Origin: Streptomyces corallincola
GTDB lineage: Bacteria; Actinomycetota; Actinomycetes; Streptomycetales; Streptomycetaceae
Assembly: GCF_019104725.1 (NCBI RefSeq)
Contig: NZ_JAHRXF010000048.1
Span: 1 to 45,218 of the forward strand
Direction: 5' to 3'
DNA length: 45,218 bases
This document shows, piece after piece, positions 9,033 to 16,838 of the stretch. How positions within the stretch are numbered: position 1 is the first letter of the stretch; every line of letters begins with the position of its first letter. Under the pieces are notes generated by a model. It made no database searches, was not told the DNA's origin, and saw only the letters and a list, made by a program, of their open reading frames with translations. The position numbers and the translations under genes are program-made.

Positions 9033-9129
9033 TTCAACATCGAACTGTTTGACGTGAGGCTACCACCCTCCTAGCATCGTAAACGGTTCGACATCGGAAC
9101 GTTCAGAAGCGTACGTTTCGACATGAGGC
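9033..9129. promoter_or_regulatory. repeated operator motifs between marR and upp
   Basis: Positions 9082-9103 form an imperfect 22-base palindrome. Its halves are AACGGTTCGAC and ATCGGAACGTT, and the outer AACG/CGTT and inner CGA/TCG bases match. The same word recurs nearby: TTCAACATCGAAC at 9033-9045, TTCGACATCGGAAC at 9087-9100, TTTGACGTGAGGC at 9048-9060 and TTTCGACATGAGGC at 9116-9129. Multiple copies in a divergent promoter fit MarR dimer binding to both genes. No binding data are available from sequence. Confidence 0.5.
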
Positions 9130-9169
9130 TGAAGGCGCGGCGACCGCTGCGCCCGGAGGGGGACTTGCC

Positions 9170-9835
9170 ATGACAACGGTCGGCAACGTGGTTCTGCTGC
9201 CGCAGACCAACCAGCTACGTGCGATGCACACGGTCATACGTGACAAGAACGCGTCTCAAGGAGACTTCACGGTCTTCTCCCGACGGATCATCCGCCTGCT
9301 TCTTGAAGCGGGTCTGGACCTGCTGCCCTTCGAAAAGCGCGAGGTCATCACGCCAGTGGGCCAGACCTACTACGGACTGGGGTTCACCCCGCGCCTGTGC
9401 GGTGTGTCGGTGGTCCGTGCGGGCGAGAGCATGGAGGCGGAGCTGCGCGAGATGATGCCCGGCATCGGCATTGGGAAAATCCTGATTCAGCGGGACAAGC
9501 AGACCAAGCTTCCTGATCTGCTCTACAAGAATCTTCCCGCCGGCATCGCTGAAGGTCATGTCCTGTTGCTGGAGCCCATGCTCGCCACAGCGGGCTCGGC
9601 GCTCGCTGCCCTTGACGTGTTGCGCAGCAGTGGGGTTCAGGACGAGAACATCGTGCTGATCAACTTCCTGGCCTCGCCGCAGGGGCTTGAGCGCGTCGGC
9701 CGCGCAGCCCCGGCCGTGCGGATCGTGACGTCAGCCGTGGAGGACGGCCTCAACGAACACGCCTTCATGGTCCCGGGGATCGGGGACTTCGGGGACAGGT
9801 TCTTCGGCACGCTCCCGCGGGCCCGAGTCTCATGA
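9170..9835 (+). CDS. upp: uracil phosphoribosyltransferase-like protein
   Basis: The 221-residue enzyme matches the UPRT family, which makes UMP from uracil and PRPP. It shows the flexible-loop region (TPVGQTYYGLGF...CGVSVVRAGESMEAELREMMPG) and the PRPP-binding strand-loop near residue 134. It also has the C-terminal uracil-binding GIGDFGDRFFGT. The PRPP loop reads EPMLATAGSA where the family normally has DPMLATGGS, an unusual substitution. In the published minimycin system, as I recall it, a cluster-encoded UPRT is one of the self-protection enzymes, so salvage of uracil to compete with a toxic analogue is a plausible role. The gene overlaps the exporter by ATGA (9832-9835). Confidence 0.85.
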   Translation: MTTVGNVVLLPQTNQLRAMHTVIRDKNASQGDFTVFSRRIIRLLLEAGLDLLPFEKREVITPVGQTYYGLGFTPRLCGVSVVRAGESMEAELREMMPGIGIGKILIQRDKQTKLPDLLYKNLPAGIAEGHVLLLEPMLATAGSALAALDVLRSSGVQDENIVLINFLASPQGLERVGRAAPAVRIVTSAVEDGLNEHAFMVPGIGDFGDRFFGTLPRARVS

Positions 9836-10755
9836 AAGACCGAACCGGGCTCGACTCGGCACTGACGGCTCTGGCCCCTATGGTGTGGGGCAGTACCTAC
9901 CTGGTGACCACCCAACTTCTGCCGCCGGACCGGCCCTTGCTCGCGGCGGCGGTCCGGGCCCTGCCAGGCGGGCTGATCCTCACCGCAGCAGGCCGGACGC
10001 TGCCGCGCGGCCGGTGGTGGTGGCGTGCTTTTGCCCTGGGAGCCCTGAATATCGGAGTCTTCTTCTACCTGCTCTTCGTCGCTGCGTACCACCTGCCCGG
10101 TGGCGTGGCCTCACTCGTGGGGTCCATCCAACCGGTTTTCGTCCTGCTGCTGTCGGCACTGTTACTGCGGGACAAAGTACGCGGCAGGCAGGTCGCCGCG
10201 TGCCTGCTTGGGACGCTCGGCGTCGGGCTGCTGGTCCTGGGCCCCAAAGCCGGCCTCGACATCGTGGGAGTGCTCGCCGGTATGGGCGGGGCCGCCTGCA
10301 TGGCAGCCGGGATCGTGCTCACCAAGCGCTGGGGCCGTCCGCCGGGTGTCAGCCTACTCACCTTCACCGGCTGGCAGCTCGCCGTCGGTGGCCTGCTGCT
10401 CACCCCTGTGGCCTTGTTCGCCGAAGGACTTCCTGCACGCCTGAGCGGGTCCAACGTCGTCGGCTTCGGCTATCTCAGCTTCATCGGTGCGCTCCTGGCC
10501 TACGCCGTCTGGTTTCGCGGCATCGAGCGGCTGCCCGCGCTGACGGTCTCGATGCTCGGCTTCACCAGCCCGCTCGCGGCGACTGTCCTCGGTTACGTCT
10601 TCCTTCACCAGCGACTGACGCTCGTGCAGGCAGCGGGGGCGGTGGCAGTGGTGGCCGCGGTCCTGCTGGCCCAGCAACTGCCCGTACGAAAAGACCGACA
10701 GCACGACGACACCGACCATATGAAGGAGCCGGCCTCTCATGACCCAGTCGCCTGA
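9832..10755 (+). CDS. EamA/DMT-family exporter with a TTA codon
   Basis: This 307-residue integral membrane protein has ten predicted hydrophobic segments in two EamA repeats, beginning with LTALAPMVWGSTYLVTTQLLP. The second repeat starts near residue 150 (GVLAGMGGAACMAAGIVLTKRWG). The family exports small metabolites. It overlaps upp by 4 bp and the phosphatase gene by 17 bp, so it belongs to the biosynthetic operon and is the likely product or self-resistance exporter. Codon 111 (10162-10164) is TTA, the leucine codon read by the bldA tRNA in Streptomyces. Translation may therefore be tied to development. Confidence 0.88.
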   Translation: MKDRTGLDSALTALAPMVWGSTYLVTTQLLPPDRPLLAAAVRALPGGLILTAAGRTLPRGRWWWRAFALGALNIGVFFYLLFVAAYHLPGGVASLVGSIQPVFVLLLSALLLRDKVRGRQVAACLLGTLGVGLLVLGPKAGLDIVGVLAGMGGAACMAAGIVLTKRWGRPPGVSLLTFTGWQLAVGGLLLTPVALFAEGLPARLSGSNVVGFGYLSFIGALLAYAVWFRGIERLPALTVSMLGFTSPLAATVLGYVFLHQRLTLVQAAGAVAVVAAVLLAQQLPVRKDRQHDDTDHMKEPASHDPVA

Positions 10756-11467
10756 AATCGCCGAGGCGGCGCAGCTCCCGGCTGCGCCAGGCGGAGGAGC
10801 GGTCACGACGCGCCTGGTCCTGTTCGACCTCGACGGCACCCTCATCGACACGCCGAACGCCATCGTCAACACCTTCACCGACACGTTCGCCTCGCTCGGC
10901 ATCCACGGCATCACCGCCGACGCGATCCGCAGCACCATCGGCCGCCCCCTGGCTGAGGCCTTCGCGCACCTCGTCGGTCTCCCCACCACAGCCGCACAGG
11001 TGGAAGCGGCCGTCGAGCGGTACCAAGTGCTGTATCGCGAACGGATAGTGCCCCAAGCCCGCACACTGCTGTATTCGGGCGTGGCCGAAGGCCTCGCCCG
11101 GCTGGGCAGCAACGGCATGATCCTTGGCGTCGCCACCAGCAAGTTCACGGCAAGCGCCGAGGCGCTGCTGGCTGCGGCCGGCATTCGTGACCACTTCGAC
11201 ATGGTCGTCGGCGCGGACGCCGTCACCCAGCCGAAGCCGGCCCCGGACGCAGGCCTCCTCATCGCCGCAGAACTCGGTCACCACCCGAGCCGAGCAGTCA
11301 TGGTCGGAGACACAACGCACGACGTGTTCATGGCTCACAACGCCAACATGCGCTCCATCGCCGTCACGTATGGCATCCACACTCCAGCCCAACTCGAAGC
11401 CGCCAGGCCCACGTGGATGGAACAGACATTCCCGGCAGCCGTCGATCGCATCCTCAGCGGCGACTAG
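10739..11467 (+). CDS. indB: HAD-family phosphatase (IndB-like)
   Basis: This 242-residue protein has all four HAD motifs: I LFDLDGTLIDT near residue 28, II GVATSKF, III the Lys of KPAPDAG, and IV MVGDTTHDVFMA. A helical cap between motifs I and II fits phosphoglycolate phosphatase-like HADs. A GAAGGAG ribosome site lies before the ATG. IndB-type phosphatases stand beside indigoidine synthetases and C-glycosidases. In the minimycin pathway such a phosphatase domain removes the 5'-phosphate of the nucleotide. Dephosphorylation of a C-nucleotide is the likely role here, and free-standing pseudouridine-5'-phosphatase activity is an alternative. Confidence 0.85.
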   Translation: MTQSPEIAEAAQLPAAPGGGAVTTRLVLFDLDGTLIDTPNAIVNTFTDTFASLGIHGITADAIRSTIGRPLAEAFAHLVGLPTTAAQVEAAVERYQVLYRERIVPQARTLLYSGVAEGLARLGSNGMILGVATSKFTASAEALLAAAGIRDHFDMVVGADAVTQPKPAPDAGLLIAAELGHHPSRAVMVGDTTHDVFMAHNANMRSIAVTYGIHTPAQLEAARPTWMEQTFPAAVDRILSGD

Positions 11468-11712
11468 AGCACCGATCGCGATCATCCAACTCGTACGGCC
11501 GCCGTCCGCTCGCAGGGGACGGCGGGGGGTGTCCAGCCACTTGGCACTGTGACCGCTGCAACCGCTCCGCGCGGTGACCGCGATCGGGGCGTCGTCCCCG
11601 CTCGCCCTCACGCTGACGCAACCAGGCCACCACCGGCACAGCCATCTCGGGCTACAGGGGCGGACGTATCACTCATAACCGACACACCGGTTTTTTTGGG
11701 GGGCCACCAGCA

Positions 11713-14625
11713 ATGAGCATCCAGGCACCGATATCGAGAGTGTTCTACAAGTACGCGTCGCTGCGCAGCCTGCTGCACCATCAGGCGCAGCTGCGCCCCG
11801 GCGACATCGCGGTCACCGCCGCCGACGGCGACCTTACCTTCCACGAACTCAAGGCCGAGGCCGACCGGTTGGCAGCCCACCTGCACGCACTCGGCGTCGC
11901 ACCCGACACCTGTGTCGGGCTCTACGCCGAACCCTCCGCCGACCTGGTGACCGGCGTATGGGGCATCCTCACCGCCGGCGCCGCCTACCTGCCGCTGTCA
12001 CCCGACTACCCCGAGGCCCGGCTGAGGTACATGGTCGAGAACGCGGGCGCCCGAGTCGTCGTCACCCAGCCGCACCTGCGTGACCGGCTCCATCGCCTGG
12101 TCCCTGAGGGCACGACGGTGGTCACTGCCGCCGACACCCAGGCAGCCGGAGCATCTTTCCCGCTCCCCGACGTGCAGAGCGACCACCTCGCCTATGTCAT
12201 TTACACATCCGGCAGCACGGGCAAGCCCAAGGGCGTGATGATCGAGCAGCGCAGCATCGTCTCGCAGCTGCGTTGGCTGGAAAACTGTGGCCACCTTGGC
12301 GCGGACGTGTCCATCCTGCAGAAGACGCCGATGAGCTTCGACGCCGCCCAGTGGGAGATCCTGGCTTGCGCAGTCGGCGCCCGAGTTGTCATGGGCACCC
12401 CCGGGCTCTTCCGGGACCCGGAGGGCATCATCACCACGATCTGCGAGCACCGGGTGACCGCCTTGCAGGGCGTGCCGACGCTGCTGCAGGCGCTTGTGGA
12501 CACCGAAGAGCTCGGCGCCTGCGCGTCCCTGACTCGCATCTTCTCCGGCGGGGAGGCCCTCACCCGAGCCTTCGCGCAGGATCTGTTCCGCGCGCTGCCC
12601 GGCGTGTCGCTGGTCAACCTGTACGGCCCGACCGAGACGACCATCAACGCCACCTCGTTCTGGGTCGATCCCGACGCCCTCGACCAGTCGTCTCCCGGAA
12701 TCGTTCCGGTCGGCGTCCCGGCCGACAACGTCACCTGCTACATCCTGGACGCCGACCGCCAGCCGGTGGACATCGGCGAGAGCGGGGAGCTGTTCATCGG
12801 CGGCATCCAGGTGGCTCGCGGTTACATCGGATTGCCTGAAGTGACGCAGGAACGTTTCCTCGTATCGCCGTTCAACCCCACCGAGCGCCTCTACCGCACG
12901 GGCGATCTCGCCCAGTGGAACCCTGACGGCACGATCCAGTTCATGGGCCGCACCGACAACCAGGTCAAGTTGCGTGGCCACCGGGTGGAGCTGGAGGAGG
13001 TCGCCTCGCGGATCGAGGAGCACACCTGGGTACGCAAAGCAACGGCGGTCGTCGCCGACGACTCCCGCACCGGTGGTAAGGCCCTCGTCGCCGCGGTCGA
13101 GCTCAACGAGCGTACGGCCGCGGTGATGGACCAAGGACGCGGCGACGCCGGTCACCACCAGTCGAAGACGTCGAAGCTCCAGGTCAAAGCCCAACTGTCC
13201 AACCCTGGTCTGCGCGAGGCGCGGCAACTGACGGGCCGCAAGGTCATCGACCTGCCCTGCCTCGAGGGCACCGAGGAGCAGCGGCAGGCGGCCTTCGCCC
13301 GCAAGACCTACCGGTTCTACGACGGCGGTGAGATGACCGTCGACGACGTGCTCGCGCTGCTCGCCCCGCGCTCGGTCGAGGCTGCCGCTGCGCGAGAAGT
13401 AACCGACCTGACGCTTGACGAACTCGGCACGCTCTTCAGGTGGTTGGGCCCGTTCCACAGCGAGGAACGGCTGCTGCCGAAGTACGCCTACGCCTCGCCC
13501 GGGGCCCTGTACGCCGCACAGCTGTACCTGGAGATCGACGGGCTGGCGGGCCTGTCGGGCGTCTACTACCACCACCCCGTCGACCACACCCTGGTCCGCG
13601 TCGGTGACCTCCCCGAAGCCGGCCGGACCCCCGGACTGAAGCTGCACTTCCTCGGCAAGCGGCAGGCCATCGAGCCCGTCTACAAGAACAACATCGTCGA
13701 GGTGCTCGAGTTCGAGGCCGGTCACATGCTCGGAGTGTTGGCGGAGGTCCTGCCCCGCCACGGCCTGACCATCAACCCGGTGGGCTTCGACCCCGCCGCC
13801 AAATCACTGCTCGACGTGGCCGACGAGGACCACTACCTCGGCACCTTCGCCATCACCGCGCACGACGACCGGCCGCGCCCGGACGAGGTCGAGCTGTTCG
13901 TGCAGGCACACGGCGACCGAGTGGCCGGGCTGCCGGCGGGCTTGTACCGCTACCGGAACGGCGAACTGCAGTTTCTGGGCGAGCAGGTGGTGGAGCGGCG
14001 GCACGTCATCGCCATCAACCAGGGTGTGTACGACCGAGCGTCGATCGGTATCAACGCGGTCTCCCGCGCGGGGGAGGAATGGAGGCACTACATCGCGCTG
14101 GGCACGCTGCTGCACCGCCTCCAGCGCACCGCGGGCATGGGCTTCATGTCGTCCGGCTACTCCTCGAAGACGGGCAATCCGTTGCCGGCCTCCCGGCGCC
14201 TGGACGACCTGCTCGCCGCCGCAGACATCCCTGCGGCCCCTGCCTCGTACTTCTTCGTCGGCGGTCTCGTCACCGCCGAGCAGGCCGCGCACCAGGGTAT
14301 GAACGAGGACGCCGTACACACCAAGGGCCCGGCGGAGATGATCCGCGACGACCTCGCGCAGTTCCTGCCCGACTACATGATCCCCTCGCGGGTGGTCGTG
14401 GTGAACGAACTGCCGCTCACTGCCAACGGCAAGATCGACGCCAAGGCCACCGCGCAGCTGCCGGAGGTGACCGCAGTCCGCGCCTCGGCGGTCTACGTCG
14501 CCCCGGCGACGCCGACCGAGCAGTGGCTGGCGGCCGTGTGGGGCCGGTTGCTCAAATACGACAGCGTCTCCACCCGCGATGAGTTCTTCGCGGCGGGCGG
14601 TAATTCCCTGCCGTGGCGCTGGTGA
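11713..14625 (+). CDS. indC: indigoidine synthetase IndC/BpsA-type, A-Ox-T part
   Basis: This 970-residue NRPS part condenses or oxidises L-glutamine in the BpsA/IndC family. The adenylation core YTSGSTGKPKG is at about residues 164-174 and the A8 motif GRTDNQVKLRGHRVELEEV near 412. A nitroreductase-like FMN oxidase domain is inserted at about 490-845 (KTYRFYDGGE, FMSSGYSSKTGNP). A10 LPLTANGKID follows near 900 and the carrier motif GGNSL near 962, with phosphopantetheine Ser965. An oxidase inside the A domain is diagnostic of this family. The frame stops at 14625, right after GGNSLP. The rest of the carrier helix and the thioesterase continue in another frame from 14613. The sum (about 1275 residues) equals intact BpsA, so one missing base is likely. 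Confidence 0.9.
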   Translation: MSIQAPISRVFYKYASLRSLLHHQAQLRPGDIAVTAADGDLTFHELKAEADRLAAHLHALGVAPDTCVGLYAEPSADLVTGVWGILTAGAAYLPLSPDYPEARLRYMVENAGARVVVTQPHLRDRLHRLVPEGTTVVTAADTQAAGASFPLPDVQSDHLAYVIYTSGSTGKPKGVMIEQRSIVSQLRWLENCGHLGADVSILQKTPMSFDAAQWEILACAVGARVVMGTPGLFRDPEGIITTICEHRVTALQGVPTLLQALVDTEELGACASLTRIFSGGEALTRAFAQDLFRALPGVSLVNLYGPTETTINATSFWVDPDALDQSSPGIVPVGVPADNVTCYILDADRQPVDIGESGELFIGGIQVARGYIGLPEVTQERFLVSPFNPTERLYRTGDLAQWNPDGTIQFMGRTDNQVKLRGHRVELEEVASRIEEHTWVRKATAVVADDSRTGGKALVAAVELNERTAAVMDQGRGDAGHHQSKTSKLQVKAQLSNPGLREARQLTGRKVIDLPCLEGTEEQRQAAFARKTYRFYDGGEMTVDDVLALLAPRSVEAAAAREVTDLTLDELGTLFRWLGPFHSEERLLPKYAYASPGALYAAQLYLEIDGLAGLSGVYYHHPVDHTLVRVGDLPEAGRTPGLKLHFLGKRQAIEPVYKNNIVEVLEFEAGHMLGVLAEVLPRHGLTINPVGFDPAAKSLLDVADEDHYLGTFAITAHDDRPRPDEVELFVQAHGDRVAGLPAGLYRYRNGELQFLGEQVVERRHVIAINQGVYDRASIGINAVSRAGEEWRHYIALGTLLHRLQRTAGMGFMSSGYSSKTGNPLPASRRLDDLLAAADIPAAPASYFFVGGLVTAEQAAHQGMNEDAVHTKGPAEMIRDDLAQFLPDYMIPSRVVVVNELPLTANGKIDAKATAQLPEVTAVRASAVYVAPATPTEQWLAAVWGRLLKYDSVSTRDEFFAAGGNSLPWRW

Positions 14626-15542
14626 ACCGGATCAACAAGGAGTTCGGCACGCAGCTCCCGCTCCAAGTGGTCTTCGAGACGCCGAAGTTGGAGGACCTGG
14701 CCGCCCGCGTCGACGGCGGTTCGCCGGTGCGCAGCTCCCGTCTGGTGCCGCTCAACCCCGGCGGCTGCGGCACCCGGGTGTTTGCCTGGCCGGGCCTGGG
14801 CGGTTACCCGATGAACCTGTGGCTGCTTGCCCAGGGCGTCGGCCTCGACCGGCCGGTGACCGGCATTCAGGCGCACGGCATCAACCACGGCGAGGTGCCG
14901 TACCCCACGATCCGGGAGATGGCGATGGCCGACGTCGCCGAGATCCGCCGGGTCCAGCCCTTGGGACCGTACACGCTGTGGGGCTACTCCTTCGGCGCCA
15001 GGGTGGCCTTCGAGGCGGCCTGGCAGCTAGAGCAGTTCGGCGAAAAGGTGGAGAACCTGTTGCTGATCTGCCCCGGCAACCCCCAGCTGCGGGAGCAGGA
15101 CGGACAGCGGTGGGGCCGCGAAGCCTCCTTCACCAACCCGGCCTACCTCACCATCCTGTTCTCCGTGTTCTCCGGCACCGCCCACGGCCCCGCCGTACAG
15201 GCCTGCCTGCGTGAGGTCACGGACGAGGACTCCTTCGTGGCCTTCGTGCACCAGCGGATACCTGCCCTGGACGAAGGGACGATTCGCCGCATCACGCGGG
15301 TCGTCGCCGAAACGTACGAGTTCGATTACACCTTCCGCGAACTGCAGGAGCGCCGGATTGAAGCCCCTGTGACGATCTTCAAGGCGCGCGGCGACGACTA
15401 CTCCTTCCTGGAGAACAGCTCCGGCTACTCCGCCCGGCCGCCCCAGGTGATCGACCTCGACGGCGACCACTACAGCGTGCTGAAGAAGCATGGCGTGGGG
15501 GAACTGATCACCAACATCCGCCACCTCGATGGCCGTAAGTAG
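14613..15542 (+). CDS. indC: indigoidine synthetase, rest of T domain plus thioesterase
   Basis: This 309-residue continuation starts, if translated separately, at GTG 14613, overlapping the A-Ox-T frame by 13 bases. It opens with the second half of a carrier domain (ALVNRINKEFGTQLPLQVVFETPKLEDLAARV) and then an alpha/beta-hydrolase thioesterase: nucleophile elbow GYSFGAR with Ser near residue 126 and the C-terminal catalytic-His region DGDHYSVL. In BpsA this TE releases and cyclises the oxidised glutamine unit. A carrier domain split directly behind the modified serine would be unusual as a real protein boundary. I read the pair as one indC with a frameshift or sequencing error near 14611-14613. 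Confidence 0.88.
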   Translation: MALVNRINKEFGTQLPLQVVFETPKLEDLAARVDGGSPVRSSRLVPLNPGGCGTRVFAWPGLGGYPMNLWLLAQGVGLDRPVTGIQAHGINHGEVPYPTIREMAMADVAEIRRVQPLGPYTLWGYSFGARVAFEAAWQLEQFGEKVENLLLICPGNPQLREQDGQRWGREASFTNPAYLTILFSVFSGTAHGPAVQACLREVTDEDSFVAFVHQRIPALDEGTIRRITRVVAETYEFDYTFRELQERRIEAPVTIFKARGDDYSFLENSSGYSARPPQVIDLDGDHYSVLKKHGVGELITNIRHLDGRK

Positions 15543-15563
15543 CCGAGCGCCCCTCGCAAAGCC

Positions 15564-15598
15564 CCTCGCCCCGCGAGTTCCCCCGCCGCGGGGCGAGG
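15564..15598 (+). terminator. strong stem-loop between indC and the tautomerase gene
   Basis: A perfect 12-bp stem (CCTCGCCCCGCG 15564-15575 with CGCGGGGCGAGG 15587-15598) closes an 11-base loop. No U-run follows, as is common in Streptomyces. It may partly terminate or stabilise the mRNA 3' of indC, which would set lower expression of the downstream genes. Confidence 0.6.
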
Positions 15599-15628
15599 TC
15601 CTCACCACACCGAAAGGGACCTGCTGCC

Positions 15629-15883
15629 GTGCCGCACGTCAGTATCAAGCACTTCTCCCGTACGTTCACCGAGGCTGAGAAGGCCGACCTGGTCACCTCG
15701 TTGACCGACATCGTCACCCGGGTCTTCGGCACCGGTCCGGGAGTGGTGTCCGTCGCCGTGGAACCGGTCGAGCCGTCCGTGTGGACGGACACCGTGTACC
15801 AGCCCGAGATCGAGGCGAAGGCGCACCTGCTGTGGAAGCAGCCGAACTACTCCGAGCCCACCCCGACCGAAGGAACCCGATGA
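15629..15883 (+). CDS. 4-oxalocrotonate tautomerase-like protein
   Basis: This 84-residue protein starts at GTG 15629 with AAAGGGA upstream. Residue 2 is proline (M-P-H-V-S-I-K), so removal of Met would expose the catalytic Pro1 of the tautomerase superfamily. The fold pattern (beta, long helix EAEKADLVTSLTDIVTRVFG, then beta VVSVAVEPV) fits. The C-terminus is longer than in the classic 62-residue enzymes. It overlaps indA by ATGA (15880-15883). A keto-enol or imine-enamine tautomerisation of the glutamine-derived ring intermediate is a plausible role, but I cannot name the substrate. Confidence 0.75.
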   Translation: MPHVSIKHFSRTFTEAEKADLVTSLTDIVTRVFGTGPGVVSVAVEPVEPSVWTDTVYQPEIEAKAHLLWKQPNYSEPTPTEGTR

Positions 15884-16830
15884 GTCCCGCGCGCTCCGCA
15901 ATCCCGATCATCTGCACCGAAGAGGTCCGCGAGGCCCTGCACGAGGGCCGCCCGGTCGTCGCGCTGGAGTCCAACGTCATCACACACGGCCTGAAGTACC
16001 CCCACAACGCCCAGACGGCGCTTGAGGTTGAAGCCGCCGTGCGCAAGGGCGGCTCGATCCCGGCGACCGTCTGCATCGAGGACGGCGCGATCCGCATCGG
16101 CATGACCGAGCAGGACATCGAGCGCTTCGCGTCCGAGTCCGGTATACCGAAAGTATCCAGCCGCGACCTGCCCGTGGTGCTGGCCCGCGGCGGCCGCGGC
16201 GCCACCACCGTCGCCTCCTCACTGGTCGCGGCCGAACTCGCCGGGATCCCGTTCTTCTCCTCGGCCGGCCTGGGCGGCGTCCACCGCGGCGCGGAGATGA
16301 CGATGGACATCTCCTCGGACCTGATCCAATTGACCCGCTCCAAGGTCGCGGTCGTCTGCGCCGGCGCGAAGATGATCCTCGACCTGAAGCTGACCATGGA
16401 GTACCTGGAGACACACTGCATCCCGGTGATCTCCCACGGCTCCGACGACTTCCCCGCGTTCTACTGTGCCTCCAGCGGCCTGAAAGCCCCGCACCGCATC
16501 GACGACGAGAACCTGATCGCCAGAGTCGTCGCCACACATTGGGCCGCCGGCCACCCCGGCGGTGTCGTCATCACCACGCCGCCGCGCGAAGAGGACGCCG
16601 TCGACCCCGCCGAGGCCGAGGCCGCGATCGCCGATGCGCTCGCGCAAGCCGAGCGGGACGGGGTCAGCGGCCAGGGTCTGACCAAGTACCTGATGCACGC
16701 TGTCGACAGAGCCACCGGGGGCCGTACCGCACAGGCCAACATGGCCGTCCTCATCTCCACGGCCGAGATCGGAGGCCGCATGGCCGCCGCCTACGCCCAC
16801 CGCCAAGCCGCCAGCTCCGGACAACGGTAA
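15880..16830 (+). CDS. indA: pseudouridine-5'-phosphate glycosidase (IndA-like)
   Basis: This 316-residue protein belongs to the PsuG/IndA family, which reversibly makes or breaks the C-C bond between C1' of ribose 5-phosphate and a uracil-like ring. Family marks are ALESNVITHGLKYP, EAAVRKGGSIPATVCIEDG, the catalytic-lysine region SRDLPVVLARGGRGATTVASS, FFSSAGLGGVHRGAEMTMDIS and AVVCAGAKMILDLKLTMEYLE. Next to an indigoidine synthetase this enzyme is the signature of minimycin-type C-nucleoside assembly, where it acts as the C-glycosynthase. It is also present in indigoidine-only clusters, so it does not by itself decide the product. The ATG at 15880 was chosen for the coupling overlap and the AAGGAA site before it. 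Confidence 0.92.
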   Translation: MSPARSAIPIICTEEVREALHEGRPVVALESNVITHGLKYPHNAQTALEVEAAVRKGGSIPATVCIEDGAIRIGMTEQDIERFASESGIPKVSSRDLPVVLARGGRGATTVASSLVAAELAGIPFFSSAGLGGVHRGAEMTMDISSDLIQLTRSKVAVVCAGAKMILDLKLTMEYLETHCIPVISHGSDDFPAFYCASSGLKAPHRIDDENLIARVVATHWAAGHPGGVVITTPPREEDAVDPAEAEAAIADALAQAERDGVSGQGLTKYLMHAVDRATGGRTAQANMAVLISTAEIGGRMAAAYAHRQAASSGQR

Positions 16831-16838
16831 GGAAGCTC

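Noticed and set aside
11998..13761. 587-codon minus-strand frame
   Set aside because: It is the antisense shadow of the synthetase gene. The plus strand has all NRPS motifs.
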